Source of the DNA: Kuschelorhynchus macadamiae | Lineage: Eukaryota; Arthropoda; Insecta; Coleoptera; Curculionidae | NCBI GenBank assembly: GCA_030620095.1 | Contig: JAUTXW010005180.1 | Location: forward strand, 372,001-436,000 | Reading direction: 5' to 3' | DNA length: 64,000 nt | Shown here: positions 48,686-58,609 of the stretch, piece after piece | Layout of the letters: the number at the start of each line of letters is the position of its first letter | Numbering within the stretch: the stretch's first letter is position 1 | Position numbers and translations under genes: made by a program | Notes under the pieces: model-generated | Database searches by the model: none | The model's input: only the letters and a program-made list of their open reading frames with translations | Told to the model about the DNA's origin: nothing

Positions 48686-49612
48686 TTATTTTTGTATTAA
48701 ATTCAAATTCAAATTCAAATTCTTTTATTGCCATTAGGATTATTACAAATATAGGGTCGTCAAAAATGTAATAGATAAAAAAGAAATAGAACTTACAAAC
48801 TACTATTAAAATCAAAATTAAAATTAAAATTGGTCCCCAGGCCAGTCCCATATCAAAATATCAAGATAAATAAATGAATGAATAAATAAACCCTGAGAAG
48901 GATTTATCTCTTCCTCCTGAAAGGAGTCACCATCCCTGAATACATGAAAAAACAAACAATTAAACAATTTAACACAAGTAAGAGAAACACTAACAGTACA
49001 CACAGTGGTAGCCAAGGATATTGCTTCTGCCATCCTGGTTGGTAAAATATTCCTTTATTGAGTAAAACGGATGACAGCTAAAAAACTTTTTAGTTTTTAA
49101 TCTAAATCGGTTAAAGACGGTTTCCCTTCTTATTGATAGAGGAAGAGCATTAAATACCTTTATGCCCAAATAAAATGGGCCTTTTTCATAAAGAGTTGTG
49201 GAATGCTTTGGTACCACCAAATCGCTCGCATGCCTAGTTTGAATGTCAGTTGATCTGACAGTATCATTAGATAGAAACCCTTCAATATCTCTATGGACGA
49301 GGCAACATAAGTGAAAAAGATACAGAGAGAAAACCGTCATAACTCGCAATTTATAAAATAGTGGAGCACAGTTCTCTAAATACTCAGCTCTACAGAGAGT
49401 TCTAATAATTCTTTTTTGCAGGAAAAAAACACGAGACGCGGTTTGCGTATGCGTGCACCAAAATACAATACCATATGCTAATCTTGATTGAACATATGCA
49501 TAATAAAAAGTTACTAATGCGTGGTAAGTAACAGTGTCTCTTAGGCTATAGATTGCATAGTTTGCAGCCGAAAGTTTTCCACATATAAATTCACATTATT
49601 TATTTAATTTAC
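48686..49612 (-). mobile_element. 5'-truncated LINE 3' end, same family as the 13.3-kb copy
   Basis: On the minus strand it is open for 119 codons (48990-49349) and reads in frame further upstream to about 49610, with VQSRLAYGIVFWCTHTQ and FFLQKRIIRTLCRAEY. Then DIQTRHASDLVVPKHSTTLY, EKGPFYLGIKVFNALPLSI and FYSIKEYF follow. These align block by block with the C-terminus of the ORF2 at 13.6 kb. The 3' end is a GAATTTGAATTT repeat (48699-48722), shared with that element. Confidence 0.75.
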
Positions 49613-49679
49613 AGGGAATGCCACTTACAAAACTGCACTATCTACTAAGGACTACATAAGCACGGGCTTTATGCATTCA

Positions 49680-50300
49680 ACAATTTTAGCCCAACTGGGG
49701 CATAGCCTGGGTTTCAAAAAGCCTTATTTCTATTGCTCTTGAGAATTACTCCAAACTGGTAGTATCCACATTTAGATCACTTCCATGTTTAATATATAAG
49801 TCACACATACAATATACAGGGGAAGCTTTATATAAATTAGTTCTGAGGTCCAAGTCCAAGTAGAAGGTTTCTTTTTCCTGGTATTTCCAATATTTGCAAA
49901 ACTTGTGACAATAGATCTGAATCATCCCCTTGACCTTTTAGGATTTTGAATAAGTATATCAGATATATTTTGTTTCTCCTCTTTTCGAGAGAAAAATTAG
50001 TTTCAAACCAATAAATTGATCTTGCCTTTTTTTATTTTTTATAGTAAATTTATTTCTCTTTTATTAATTTTAATATATTCCTGTTATACCAGACAGGAAA
50101 GGACCTTCCTACCTGTGTAGCGAGGGGAACACACTTGTTAAACATTGTTTTAAAAATTCTATAAAATTCGTTAGCAGCACCTTCAACATCTTCGTGGTTA
50201 TACACAGACTGCCAATTTTGATTTTTTATTTAAAATATATGTATTGTTAAAATTTGCTCTTTTAAAATTAAATTTAGTATTTTTCACTTGCTCACATTCC
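49680..50300 (-). pseudogene. LINE ORF2 remnants (tail and linker)
   Basis: Two decayed pieces on the minus strand: a linker segment (DVEGAANEFYRIFKTMF, FPVWYNRNILKLIKEK; about 50050-50290) and a C-terminal tail (SPVYCMCDLYIKHGSDLNVD; about 49740-49850). The reverse transcriptase that should lie between them is missing, so this is another internally deleted copy. Confidence 0.5.
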
Positions 50301-50417
50301 TTACATTCACTTCTTAGAGGCAAACAAATACAATTTTACTCTCAGCATATGATGCCAACTTATCTATAGATGTATAATTTACCATTAAAACCATAAATTT
50401 TGCTGTTGAGCTTAATT

Positions 50418-50662
50418 TGATACCCGAACCACTTTTATTTAAGCTAACATAATAGAAATGGTATAAAGTAAGGACCTTTTTTTAAAACCCCCCCAGAAGT
50501 TCTACTTATAGCTAAAATATAGTAATAACTTTTTTTTGTTCAATATATTTACGCTCAAGTAGGAGGTAGAAAACAAAAACTAAAGACTTTTTCGAATACC
50601 CCTCCCCTGAAGCAATGTCAATATCCTATATTTCCACATTCTATAAGCATTGTTTGGAACAT
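50418..50662 (+). repeat. Interspersed repeat, copy 2
   Basis: Same block order as 41013-41226 in the same orientation. It sits between two LINE remnants. Confidence 0.6.
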
Positions 50663-52610
50663 TAAGATTCAGTAATCCAATCAGTTTTGGAGTATCTATT
50701 AGCCCATTGAAAAGCTTATACAGAAAAATCAAATCATAACAATGCCTCTGAAATTCCAAGGGTCAAAGCCTAGTAATTGACTCCCCTAAAGCTTATACAG
50801 AAAAGTCAAATCATGACATTGCCTCCGAAATTCCAAAGGTCAAAGCCTAGTAATTGACTCCCCTCTAGATACTCTGGTATGAGTATTTGTACCACACCTT
50901 ATGGATTATAATAAAAAAAAATTGTGCACCCTTTTGATAGATGCAATGTGGGTTGAGTAGTAAGGAAACCATATCACTGAGCCATACTCCAAATGTGGGC
51001 GAACAAGTGTGTAATTTAGTAATTTAAGGGTGGATGGGGAGACATTAAAGTATAATTTTTGATCAAAGACTATACCCAAATCTCTAACAATTGTTAACGT
51101 CGCTAGTGGTTCCGCATGTATATCATAAATACTGATTATGAAAAAGTAATGGCTTTTTAAGAAGGTAATTCCAGAGCACTTGCATTTATTCATGTGATCA
51201 TTCAAGGTGGACCATTTTACCAATCTGTTCAAATCCTGTTAAAGCACAAGTGAATATTCATTATTCTTTATTACTCGATAGATCTTTATAATTGTCGGAA
51301 AATGATAAATGACCATGACTCCAGATTTTTACGCACATCGTTTGTAAGAGTTTAAAGAGAACAGGACCACAGTGGGATCCCCGGGAAACCTGAAAGGACA
51401 GTCCAAACTCATTGGAGAGAAAGTTATTATGGTTTACCCACTGGTAACAACCAACTAGGAATCTCTCCAGCTATTTTATTTCATTACCACTGATCCCCAT
51501 GAAATGCAGTTTGGCTAACAACATGAATGATTAAACAATTAAAGGGTTTAGAGTAATTAGTGTATATGCTGTCTATCTGAAAACCATTCTCAAGAGATCT
51601 GATTAGACAGGGCTGGTATTTCAGAAGGTTTGTAGTTTTAGATATATATATAGTTATTCACCTCCACTGCAGATAACTGCATTGTTACCAATTTATCAAG
51701 GATTTTGAGATTAAATATTGTTTACTAAACCCATTGTAGTTTTGAATGTCATTTCTGTTACCAGATTTGTATATAGGATAAATATAGCTGTACTGTATAC
51801 AAAACATGGGAAAAATACTATTAGGGCGTGATATATTAAACAACTTAAAAAGGAGATGAGAGGGAGCAGAAATATTTAATTTGGATCAAAGGGGAAGCCC
51901 ATCTGGGTTGATTGAAAAAGATGAGCACAAATTAGTGAATTCAGAGAAGCCATCCCATATCACAGAAACTTAATTTATCTGAATTGATTCAGACCTCTGT
52001 TAGGAGTACCATGATTGGAATCAAATTAAACAGAGGCAAACAGTTGAACTGTCTTATGTCCACAAAAGCTGATATTCTTTCTAAAATACATACTTATTGA
52101 GAGGTCTGTAGTTCATGAAACTCGTTCTCTGTCCTATTATCATAATTATCATAGCACTGATTATGACCTTCAGAGGTCAGAAAAAATATAGTAGTAATAC
52201 TCACTGCCAGTATACTTATATTGAGAATGAATTTTTTTTCTGCATTATTAGTTGTTGAATTTCTAAAACATACCAGCTTGTATTCCTGAATATACAATCA
52301 TATAATTTCTCACCAGCAAAGGTCTGTATCACCCTTAACAAAATCCCAATCCAGAAAGGTAAACAGAAGTTTTCGCAGCAAATAAGTCACAATTATGAAA
52401 ATCATAGTATTAGTCATTGTATTCTAATTTTTTGTCAGTAAACACAGCTATATTTATATTATATGAAATGTGATGGTAATTATCATTTCCAAGTTTATCC
52501 AATTGCCCAGAGGCTGAGAAGCATCTGGTAAATTGTAATCGCCTGCTAATATGATACCAATACTTATAATAAATACAGAAATAAGTTTTGACCTAAACTT
52601 TGTTGATTCC
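50663..52610 (-). pseudogene. Decayed LINE ORF2 (endonuclease to C-terminus)
   Basis: Minus strand, motifs in coding order from right to left: LAGDYNLPDASQPLGNW (endonuclease core, about 52500-52560); a finger region with NQPRWASPL (about 51890); FQVSRGSHCGPVLF (about 51355-51400; normally GVPQGSxLGPLLF). Then comes the frame at 50906-51232 with LNRLVKWSTLNDHMNKCKC, VRDLGIVFDQKLYFN and YTLVRPHLEYGSVIWFPYY, and finally the C-terminal LEFQRHCYDLIFLYKLFNG. Many stops. The C-terminal part contains a 77-bp tandem duplication. Confidence 0.7.
50711..50864. repeat. Tandem duplication, 2 x 77 bp
   Basis: AAAGCTTATACAGAAAA starts both copies (50711 and 50788), and both end in TAGTAATTGACTCCCC. They differ at a few sites. 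It lies inside a LINE remnant. Confidence 0.85.
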
Positions 52611-52724
52611 GCCATGCCAGTACCAAATCATTTTGGTTAGTGTATGTGGTATAAGTAGAGAAAACTCATAATGGCCTACATAGTTTGTAAATATTCCTAA
52701 AAAAAAATATTTATATGTTGTAGA

Positions 52725-53785
52725 CATATTGTAGTCTTTTTATAAAAAACCTAGACTTGTTTTAAACGACTAGGTGCATTGAATTGTCATTATAAATTTA
52801 CATGTTTATTTAATATGACTGAAAATTTTAGGTGTTATATAAATTGCCAGGAATTTCTTGATCTTACCATAAAACAAACAAAAACAAGCATTTTAATAAA
52901 ATGCCTAATTCTATTTAGTCGTTTTATAATTTGCCTGGTCATGGCATAGGCAAGTTGATTTACACCTATGAATAGGTATTAATAAGAACCAAAATTATTT
53001 TCTCACATTATTTCAACATGTTAAGTATAATAAGTAAGAAAAAGTTCAGAATATTATGCCTAATACAAATGATTCTATTCAAATTATAAATATTAATGCC
53101 ATTCTAGTGATTTAAGAATTAAATCAAGCTTCTCCACAGGTTGACCATAAATAAAAAAAGTCAGAGTTTTGAAAATTCAAATAATATGCATTGTTCAAAA
53201 TGTATGGCACCATGTTCTTCCAATTCCAGTCACAGAATAAATGGCTCAGAGTGAATATGCAGTTTGTGCAAATTGAAGAGAACCGGATCTGTACTTAGGC
53301 AAAAATCCGCAGCTGAGAAAAATGTGAGAAGCATGCAATAAAAAATGGAGTCTACCAAACTGGAACTATTCATTGTGTATTGAATCACTAGTTTTCACGA
53401 TTTGATATAACACTATTGTCACTGATATTCCTCTGCCAAAAAGTATTTCATTAAGATAAGCTGTTTGAATGCTTTTTAAGTTTAGAGGCAGCCTTTCAGA
53501 ACATTTGGATGTAGCTTAAGAGCATATAAGAAATGTACCAGCTAGTGCCACTTAAGTTGACTATGTGTAAATAAATAAAAACATTGTTTACTTGTTATTC
53601 TTCTTTAACCCACCTCACTATATATAAATATATAGACCAAAAAATCACTGGCGTTTTATAAAATGCCTAAACTATTCAGTCATGTATTAAAATGTGCAGA
53701 ATTTTATAATGATTTTTCAATTTGCCCATTTAGAAAAAGCCTAGGTGTTCTTTAAGAAGACTGGTTTTGCAATACGCCTATGACA
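52725..53785. mobile_element. Decayed element with about 120-bp terminal inverted repeats
   Basis: The left end (about 52725-52860) aligns with the reverse complement of the right end (about 53650-53785). Shared ordered blocks are AGTCTT-TTA-A, ACCTAG, ATTGAA, TCATTATAAA, ATATGACTGAA against ACATGACTGAA, and TTTAGG-ATTTTATAAA. A third, partial copy of the inner block is near 52885-52950. The 1.06-kb element has no coding signal, so its superfamily is unknown. Confidence 0.5.
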
Positions 53786-53855
53786 TACATAACATTCATA
53801 ATCAAGTAATGTATTTGTGATTCCATTTTGTGCCTTTGCCCTACACGAGACTTGC

Positions 53856-53906
53856 TAGTCTATGGCGGCCTGATGAGCTCTTATAAGAGCGATCGTCGTT
53901 TGACTA
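53856..53906 (+). ncRNA. Hammerhead ribozyme, first copy, core deleted
   Basis: It has the same CTGATGA (53870-53876), a stem II that can still pair (GCTCTTATAAGAGC) and the same stem I sequences (TAGTC ... GACTA). However, 8 nt corresponding to GAAATCGC of the second copy are missing after stem II. Without the GAAA strand it cannot form the catalytic core, so it should be inactive. Confidence 0.7.
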
Positions 53907-54125
53907 AAATGGATCATTGTGTCTGCTGTGATGCAGAACATGTTCCAAACAAGGATCATTTTCTTGTTATGACGTTGGTGTACGTGGAATGAAAACATAC
54001 TATCATTTAATGCTCCCAACGAAAGCCAGGAGTTCCAATGTAATTCAATGCCGGTCGTGGTATTAGCCAGCGGAGTAGTTGTTTTTGTGATTCCATTTTG
54101 TGCCTTTGCCCTACACGGGGCTTGC

Positions 54126-54184
54126 TAGTCTATGGCGGCCTGATGAGCTCTAATAAGAGCGAAATCGCGATCGTCGTTTGACTA
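54126..54184 (+). ncRNA. Type I hammerhead ribozyme, complete core
   Basis: The core strands are CTGATGA (54140-54146) and GAAA (54161-54164). Stem II is GCTCT (54147-54151) with AGAGC (54156-54160) and loop AATA. Stem III is minimal: A54164 with T54171, T54165 with A54170, C54166 with G54169, and a two-base loop. Its TCGCGA is palindromic, as in hammerheads that work as dimers. The cleavage base is C54172, giving a cut at 54172/54173. Stem I is GGCGGC (54134-54139) with GTCGTT (54173-54178) using three G-U pairs, then a small internal loop (TAT against T), then TAGTC (54126-54130) with GACTA (54180-54184). All invariant core positions are present. Confidence 0.85.
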
Positions 54185-54410
54185 AAATGGATCATTGTGT
54201 CTGCTGTGATGCAGAACATGTTCCAAACAAGGATCATTTTTTTGTTATGACGTTGGTGTACGTGGAATGAAAACAAACTATCAAGTAATGTATATATTGA
54301 ACTGGAACAAAATTTCACATAATGAGGCTTGTTTAGTTTTTATTTAATGTTTGATAAAAAATACCAACTAGTTTGTGTTTATGGTAAGTCAAGTTATTTT
54401 GACTTTTTAG

Positions 54411-54573
54411 GGAAGATTACTATGTAGAAGCACTTGAAATAGTTGAAATGTACTGTGATTTGTTACTGGCTCGTTTTGGACTAATACAGAATATGAAAGA
54501 ATTGGATGAGGGCATAGCTGAAGCTATTTCTAGCATTATTTGGGTTGCACCAAGGCTACAGACAGATGTAGCA
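54411..54573 (+). CDS. IST1: IST1 homologue, exon 2
   Basis: 163 nt between a TTTTTAG acceptor (ending 54410) and a GTAAGTA donor (54574). The first base completes the Arg codon split by intron 1, then EDYYVEALEIVEMYCDLLLA, RFGLIQNMKELDEGIAEAIS and IWVAPRLQTDVA. This is the most conserved helix of the Ist1 domain (Y-CDLLLARFGLIQ). Ends in phase 0 at codon 115. Confidence 0.95.
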
Positions 54574-54839
54574 GTAAGTATTTTTTTTGCATATGCATCA
54601 TTTAATAACTGTTATTTTTACAACAGCTATTAAAACAATATTATTTTCTACAATAAAAATCAATTTTAGACACTCAGTTACTTCTAAGTGAATTTAAAGG
54701 TAGTCAACTGAAAGACACATATTATTCTATTCAAAAGAAGTTACATTATTTTACCCGAGCTAATGTTAACAGGGGAAAAATTAAACAATATTTTGCATAT
54801 AAAATCGACATAATAAATTAAAATTGTAAGAAATGAATA

Positions 54840-56330
54840 GTGACAATGCATTCAACTACCTTACAAGGATGTTAAGTATTTTGCAATCACTAAATTAGTT
54901 TTATATCTCTTTCCAATAATGATTAACATTGATAAACAAAATTTAAAAAACCATGTACAGCCTCAATATACAACTAATTCTATTATGAAAACTGATTTTC
55001 AAACTCTCATTACATTGATTCAGGCTCAAAGTTGGTTAAGCGTCATAGAATGCAATGATTCTGAATTGGCTACAGAAAAATTTTATGAAACAATTGATTC
55101 CATTATAAATAAATCTAATGTATAAAAAGTGTATAAAGTAAAAATTCAAAATAAATTAAAGCCATGGATAACAAATGGAATCATAAACTCTATAAAACAA
55201 AGAGATAAACTTAAAAAAAAATTACTTACAAATTACAATGAACTTGACAGTAAAAGATATAAGGAATACAGAAATAGCCTTAGCAGAATGTAAGTATGAT
55301 TATTACAAAACACAAATAGGAAAAAATCAAAACAATATGACGCTGATGACACAGCGGTGATATTCATGGGTGAAACATGGAGTGAAGTGAGGGCAGTAGC
55401 TTCATTCGGCATTAAGAAGGTTAAGGATTGGTTAGATTCTTTTAAACTTAGTTTAAATACTTCCAAAACAAAATATATTGCCTTTTCTCTTACAGCCTCG
55501 AATCGTCCAAACTTCCATGACCTTAAAATTGACAATTTAGATTGTGGTATTGAGGAAGTTGAATCTATTAAGTATTTAGGAGTTACAATTGACAAACATC
55601 TTAAGTGGGGACCACATATTTCAAAGCTTACAAATAGTATTAAGAAGCATATTCATAAATTTTACATTCTACGAGAAATTCTAGGAATAAAGTTGTTAAT
55701 TTCTTTATATAAAGCATTAGTAGAATCTCTTATACGATATGGTATAATCGTATGGGGCGGTCTGTACAGAAATTCACTACAGCTTTTAAATATTGTCCAA
55801 AACTACATTTTAAAAATTATCTATAGAAAGGGCAAACTATGTCACACTCATTTGCTATATTCAGAAGACATTTTTAATGTTCGATCTCTTTACATTTTAT
55901 CAACTTCTGTATTTGCTTACAAAACCTCAAATTTTAAAAATTATGTGAATCACACTCATGACACCCGTAATAAAACAAACCAACATTTAACAATACAAAA
56001 TAGTCATAGAAACATTAATATTAGATTTATCAGCTATCTGGCTCCAAAAATTTATAATTTACTTCCTGTTTATATAAAAGACTTAAATAACTTAAAGAAA
56101 TTTAGCAGTGCTTGTAGGGAATTCATTTATAAAAACTATAATAAGTTTGATAGTCTCTTTTAATCTTAAACTTATTTTATTTTTAAGTTACAGTTGTATA
56201 TAAGATTGTATTGTTAGACATTGTATCTTTTTGCACATACGGGGGTTTAGTCCTCTAGGTCCACCATATGCTTATCCTAGAATGTTAATTATCATTAAGA
56301 AAATACAAAAAATGTTACAGCAACTGTAAA
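54840..56330 (+). mobile_element. LINE with internal deletion in IST1 intron 2
   Basis: Plus strand. 54919-55125 is an endonuclease-to-reverse-transcriptase linker (FQTLITLIQAQSWLSVIE, YETIDSIINKS), and KLKPWITNGIINSIKQRDKL follows in the next frame. At about 55335 this jumps directly to YDADDTAVIFMGETW, the catalytic-box region, so the fingers and most of the palm are deleted. The remaining 268-codon frame (55357-56163) is intact: thumb (SIKYLGVTIDKHLKWGPHI, SLIRYGIIVWGG) and C-terminus (NHTHDTRNKTN, KIYNLLPVYIKDL). It cannot reverse-transcribe. Confidence 0.8.
55357..56163 (+). CDS. LINE ORF2 thumb and C-terminal domain (truncated, open)
   Basis: 268 codons without a stop. It begins after the catalytic box and runs to the natural C-terminus. 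Motifs are listed under the parent element. It is in the same orientation as IST1, within its intron 2. No independent function is expected. Confidence 0.6.
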   Translation: MIFMGETWSEVRAVASFGIKKVKDWLDSFKLSLNTSKTKYIAFSLTASNRPNFHDLKIDNLDCGIEEVESIKYLGVTIDKHLKWGPHISKLTNSIKKHIHKFYILREILGIKLLISLYKALVESLIRYGIIVWGGLYRNSLQLLNIVQNYILKIIYRKGKLCHTHLLYSEDIFNVRSLYILSTSVFAYKTSNFKNYVNHTHDTRNKTNQHLTIQNSHRNINIRFISYLAPKIYNLLPVYIKDLNNLKKFSSACREFIYKNYNKFDSLF

Positions 56331-56661
56331 GAAAAGTAATATAATATTTGTATTTTGTATTTTTTTTTTGTCTTGTTGGTTCTTTGCGAGATCTTTCTGT
56401 GTCTTCTTTTTTGCCCTTCATGGAATTCAGGATAGCTTTGGTTACCAGCTAGGCATTATCACAAACCAATTAAATAGTTTTTATCTGTAATTGATGAGTT
56501 AAAATATTATTAAAGTAAATTATTAAATAACTGACCAAAAACACTTTTTGGTAGTAAAAAAGTTTTTCATACTACATTTTATCAAGAAGTAGATAAAATA
56601 AATCGAAAAATAGGTAGCTTCTCCTATTTTGGAGATACATATTTAAAAATTTTTTTTTTAG

Positions 56662-56881
56662 GAAATTAAAGTTATTGCAGACCTGCTTACTGCAAAGTAT
56701 GGCCCACAATATGCAGAGGCTTGTCGTATTGAGTCTGTAGATACAATAAGTCCAAAGCTAAAGCATAAATTATCTATACAAAGTCCACCGAAACTTTTAG
56801 TAGAAAAATATGTGATAGAAATTGCAAAGGTGTTTAATATTCCTTATGATCCTGATCCTCAAATTATGGCAATGGAAAAAG
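56662..56881 (+). CDS. IST1: IST1 homologue, exon 3
   Basis: 220 nt from a T-run acceptor (TTTTTTTTTAG ends at 56661) to a GTAAGG donor at 56882; enters in phase 0 and leaves in phase 1 (one base of a Gly codon). It encodes EIKVIADLLTAKYGPQYAEA, CRIESVDTISPKLKHKLSIQ and SPPKLLVEKYVIEIAKVFNI, PYDPDPQIM. This completes the Ist1 domain (to about residue 188). No ordinary open-frame scan reports it because it lacks an upstream Met. Confidence 0.95.
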
Positions 56882-57592
56882 GTAAGGCATGTGTTAAATA
56901 TTATAAACTCAATTTAATATTTTCCATTTTATGTTCTGGGGATTTTTAGCATCACTATGTATTTAGGTTAGAGTTTTAATTCATATGTGAATTTTTTTTA
57001 TTTATATTTCCTGAAAAATACTGTTTTTATCTAAACATCATTTTTGTCCTGTAACTATTATATTAAAATGCCTTTTTTATTAAATCTTTTAGCTTTCGAT
57101 CCAGTTTTGTCAATAAAATTATTTTAGTCCGTGTCAAAATAAAATGTATTTTGGAATTTTGTATTTGTTTTTAAGTATATTTTAAAGGTTTTGTGATAAA
57201 AATAGTTAATTTTCTGTGTTTATATTCTCTTTTGTATAAGTATTTATAAAATAAATGGTATGTTTATAGAGTGTTGTATTAAATTGTTTCTTAATGTTTT
57301 TGAATTTTATTATAATAAAACTACAAATAGTTTAAATGTACTCTTACAATTTTAATGCTTTTTAGACATTTTCTAACTCTTACATGGCAAATAATTGACA
57401 ATAATATTAAACTTGATACTTAAGAGTATTTGTTGGAAAAGCAAGTAGGTTAACGATTTAGGTTTTTTTCTTGAACAAGGTAAAATTGATGGTAAAATGG
57501 TTTGTTAATTTTATATTCAGGCTTTATGCAAGCTAACATGCTTTCGAAAAGTAGTCTAGGCATTCTGTTTTCAGAAACTATTTATTTTGTAG

Positions 57593-57750
57593 GTCATGAT
57601 GCCTTACTTATTGATTTATCTTCAGATAGTAGCAGGAATAATTTAGGAGGTGGATCTAATGGAGGTATGCCACAACCACCAGGTTTTGTAGGATACCCGC
57701 AGCCCCCAACTATTCCACCACTATTTGACCCACCTGCATTTTCATATCCA
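57593..57750 (+). CDS. IST1: IST1 homologue, exon 4
   Basis: 158 nt from a TTTGTAG acceptor to a GTGAGTA donor at 57751. It begins GHDALLIDLSSDSSRNNLGG with the Gly codon split by intron 3, then a glycine- and proline-rich linker (PQPPGFVGYPQPPTIPP) and ends PPAFSYP. Animal IST1 has the same FSYP landmark in its proline-rich middle. Ends in phase 0 at codon 241. Confidence 0.9.
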
Positions 57751-57974
57751 GTGAGTAAATATATCTAGACCATATTTCATATTTACTTTATGTTTTTATC
57801 TATGTGCAATTCAAATTATAGAGTGCATCTAAAGTACACATGATAATAAAGTTAGGTATTTTTTAGTTTTCTGTCTATAGCAGTATATAATTCTTGGTTT
57901 TAATCTCACCATACTTTGCATGATCTTTATTAGATTGGTGCATAATTTATTTTTGTTTTTATTTAAATTTCCTT

Positions 57975-58460
57975 AGAAATAAATCAATTCAACTGCAAAA
58001 TGCTTGTTTCTGATACACATGACGATATTCGAAAACCACAATTACTTTTAATTGGAAATAGATATGACTTGAAAGGTTTTCCTAAGTTCTTCAAACAAAA
58101 TACTAACTCTGAATTTGATATAAATTGTCAATACTCAGAAAACACAATGGTTATGGAAGAAATAGCTGAAAAAATAGGGGGATGATTTTGTCATATTGTT
58201 TGCAGTCCTGCAGAATGAAATTAAAGATAAAATGCTAAAGAAAGATTGTTTAATGAACATATCTTAAACAATTTAAGTAATAGTTGGTCCATCCAATATT
58301 AATAAAAGAAGGGCATTTAACCAGATTGTTTTTAGATTCAAACCCTACTCAACACCTTATTTCACGAGCGCGAACAAGCATATCCTTACTTAAGGATAAT
58401 GTCAACAAGTCAAATATTATTTGGTATATATCTTATACACTTTTAAATAACCTAGGCCAG
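57975..58460 (+). pseudogene. LINE ORF1 SGNH-like domain remnant
   Basis: The frame at 58000-58185 reads KPQLLLIGNRYDLKGFPKFF and FDINCQYSENTMVMEEIAE, which parallels RPRVLFVGGKCSREFL in the ORF1 at 21.9 kb. Later pieces are frameshifted. It lies in IST1 intron 4 in the same orientation. Confidence 0.5.
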
Positions 58461-58609
58461 GCTGATTCTTAATACAGATATTGCAACAAATCTTACTACT
58501 ACTTCCATCATTGAACCCTTTTAAAATTCGTTTTGAAGTAAATATGTGCAAAGGGTTTGTTTTAAGGCCAATTTTAAATAATGTCATTATAGAGTTTTTT
58601 TTTATTGTA

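Larger units (their letters stand above)
53801..54293 (+). mobile_element. Retrozyme-like hammerhead retroelement (dimeric), with 14-bp target duplication
   Basis: The insertion is 53815-54279 (465 bp). ATCAAGTAATGTAT occurs immediately before it (53801-53814) and after it (54280-54293), a target-site duplication of retrotransposition size. Inside, a unit is present about 1.7 times: TTTGTGATTCCATTTTGTGC begins each copy (53814 and 54084) and the copies are nearly identical until TGGAATGAAAACA. Each copy contains a hammerhead-ribozyme region. There is no protein-coding capacity. Measured between the two predicted cleavage positions (53894/53895 and 54172/54173) the monomer is 278 nt. Tandem units with type I hammerheads and no gene are the defining features of animal retrozymes, whose RNA is cut and circularised; assignment to them is inference from this architecture. 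Confidence 0.8.

Noticed and set aside
54130..54318. 62-codon minus-strand frame
   Set aside because: It runs antisense through the hammerhead element and is explained by it.
57502..57592. Upstream extension of IST1 exon 4 with its own Met
   Set aside because: It reads back through the splice acceptor into intron 3; the frame from exon 3 joins at 57593.
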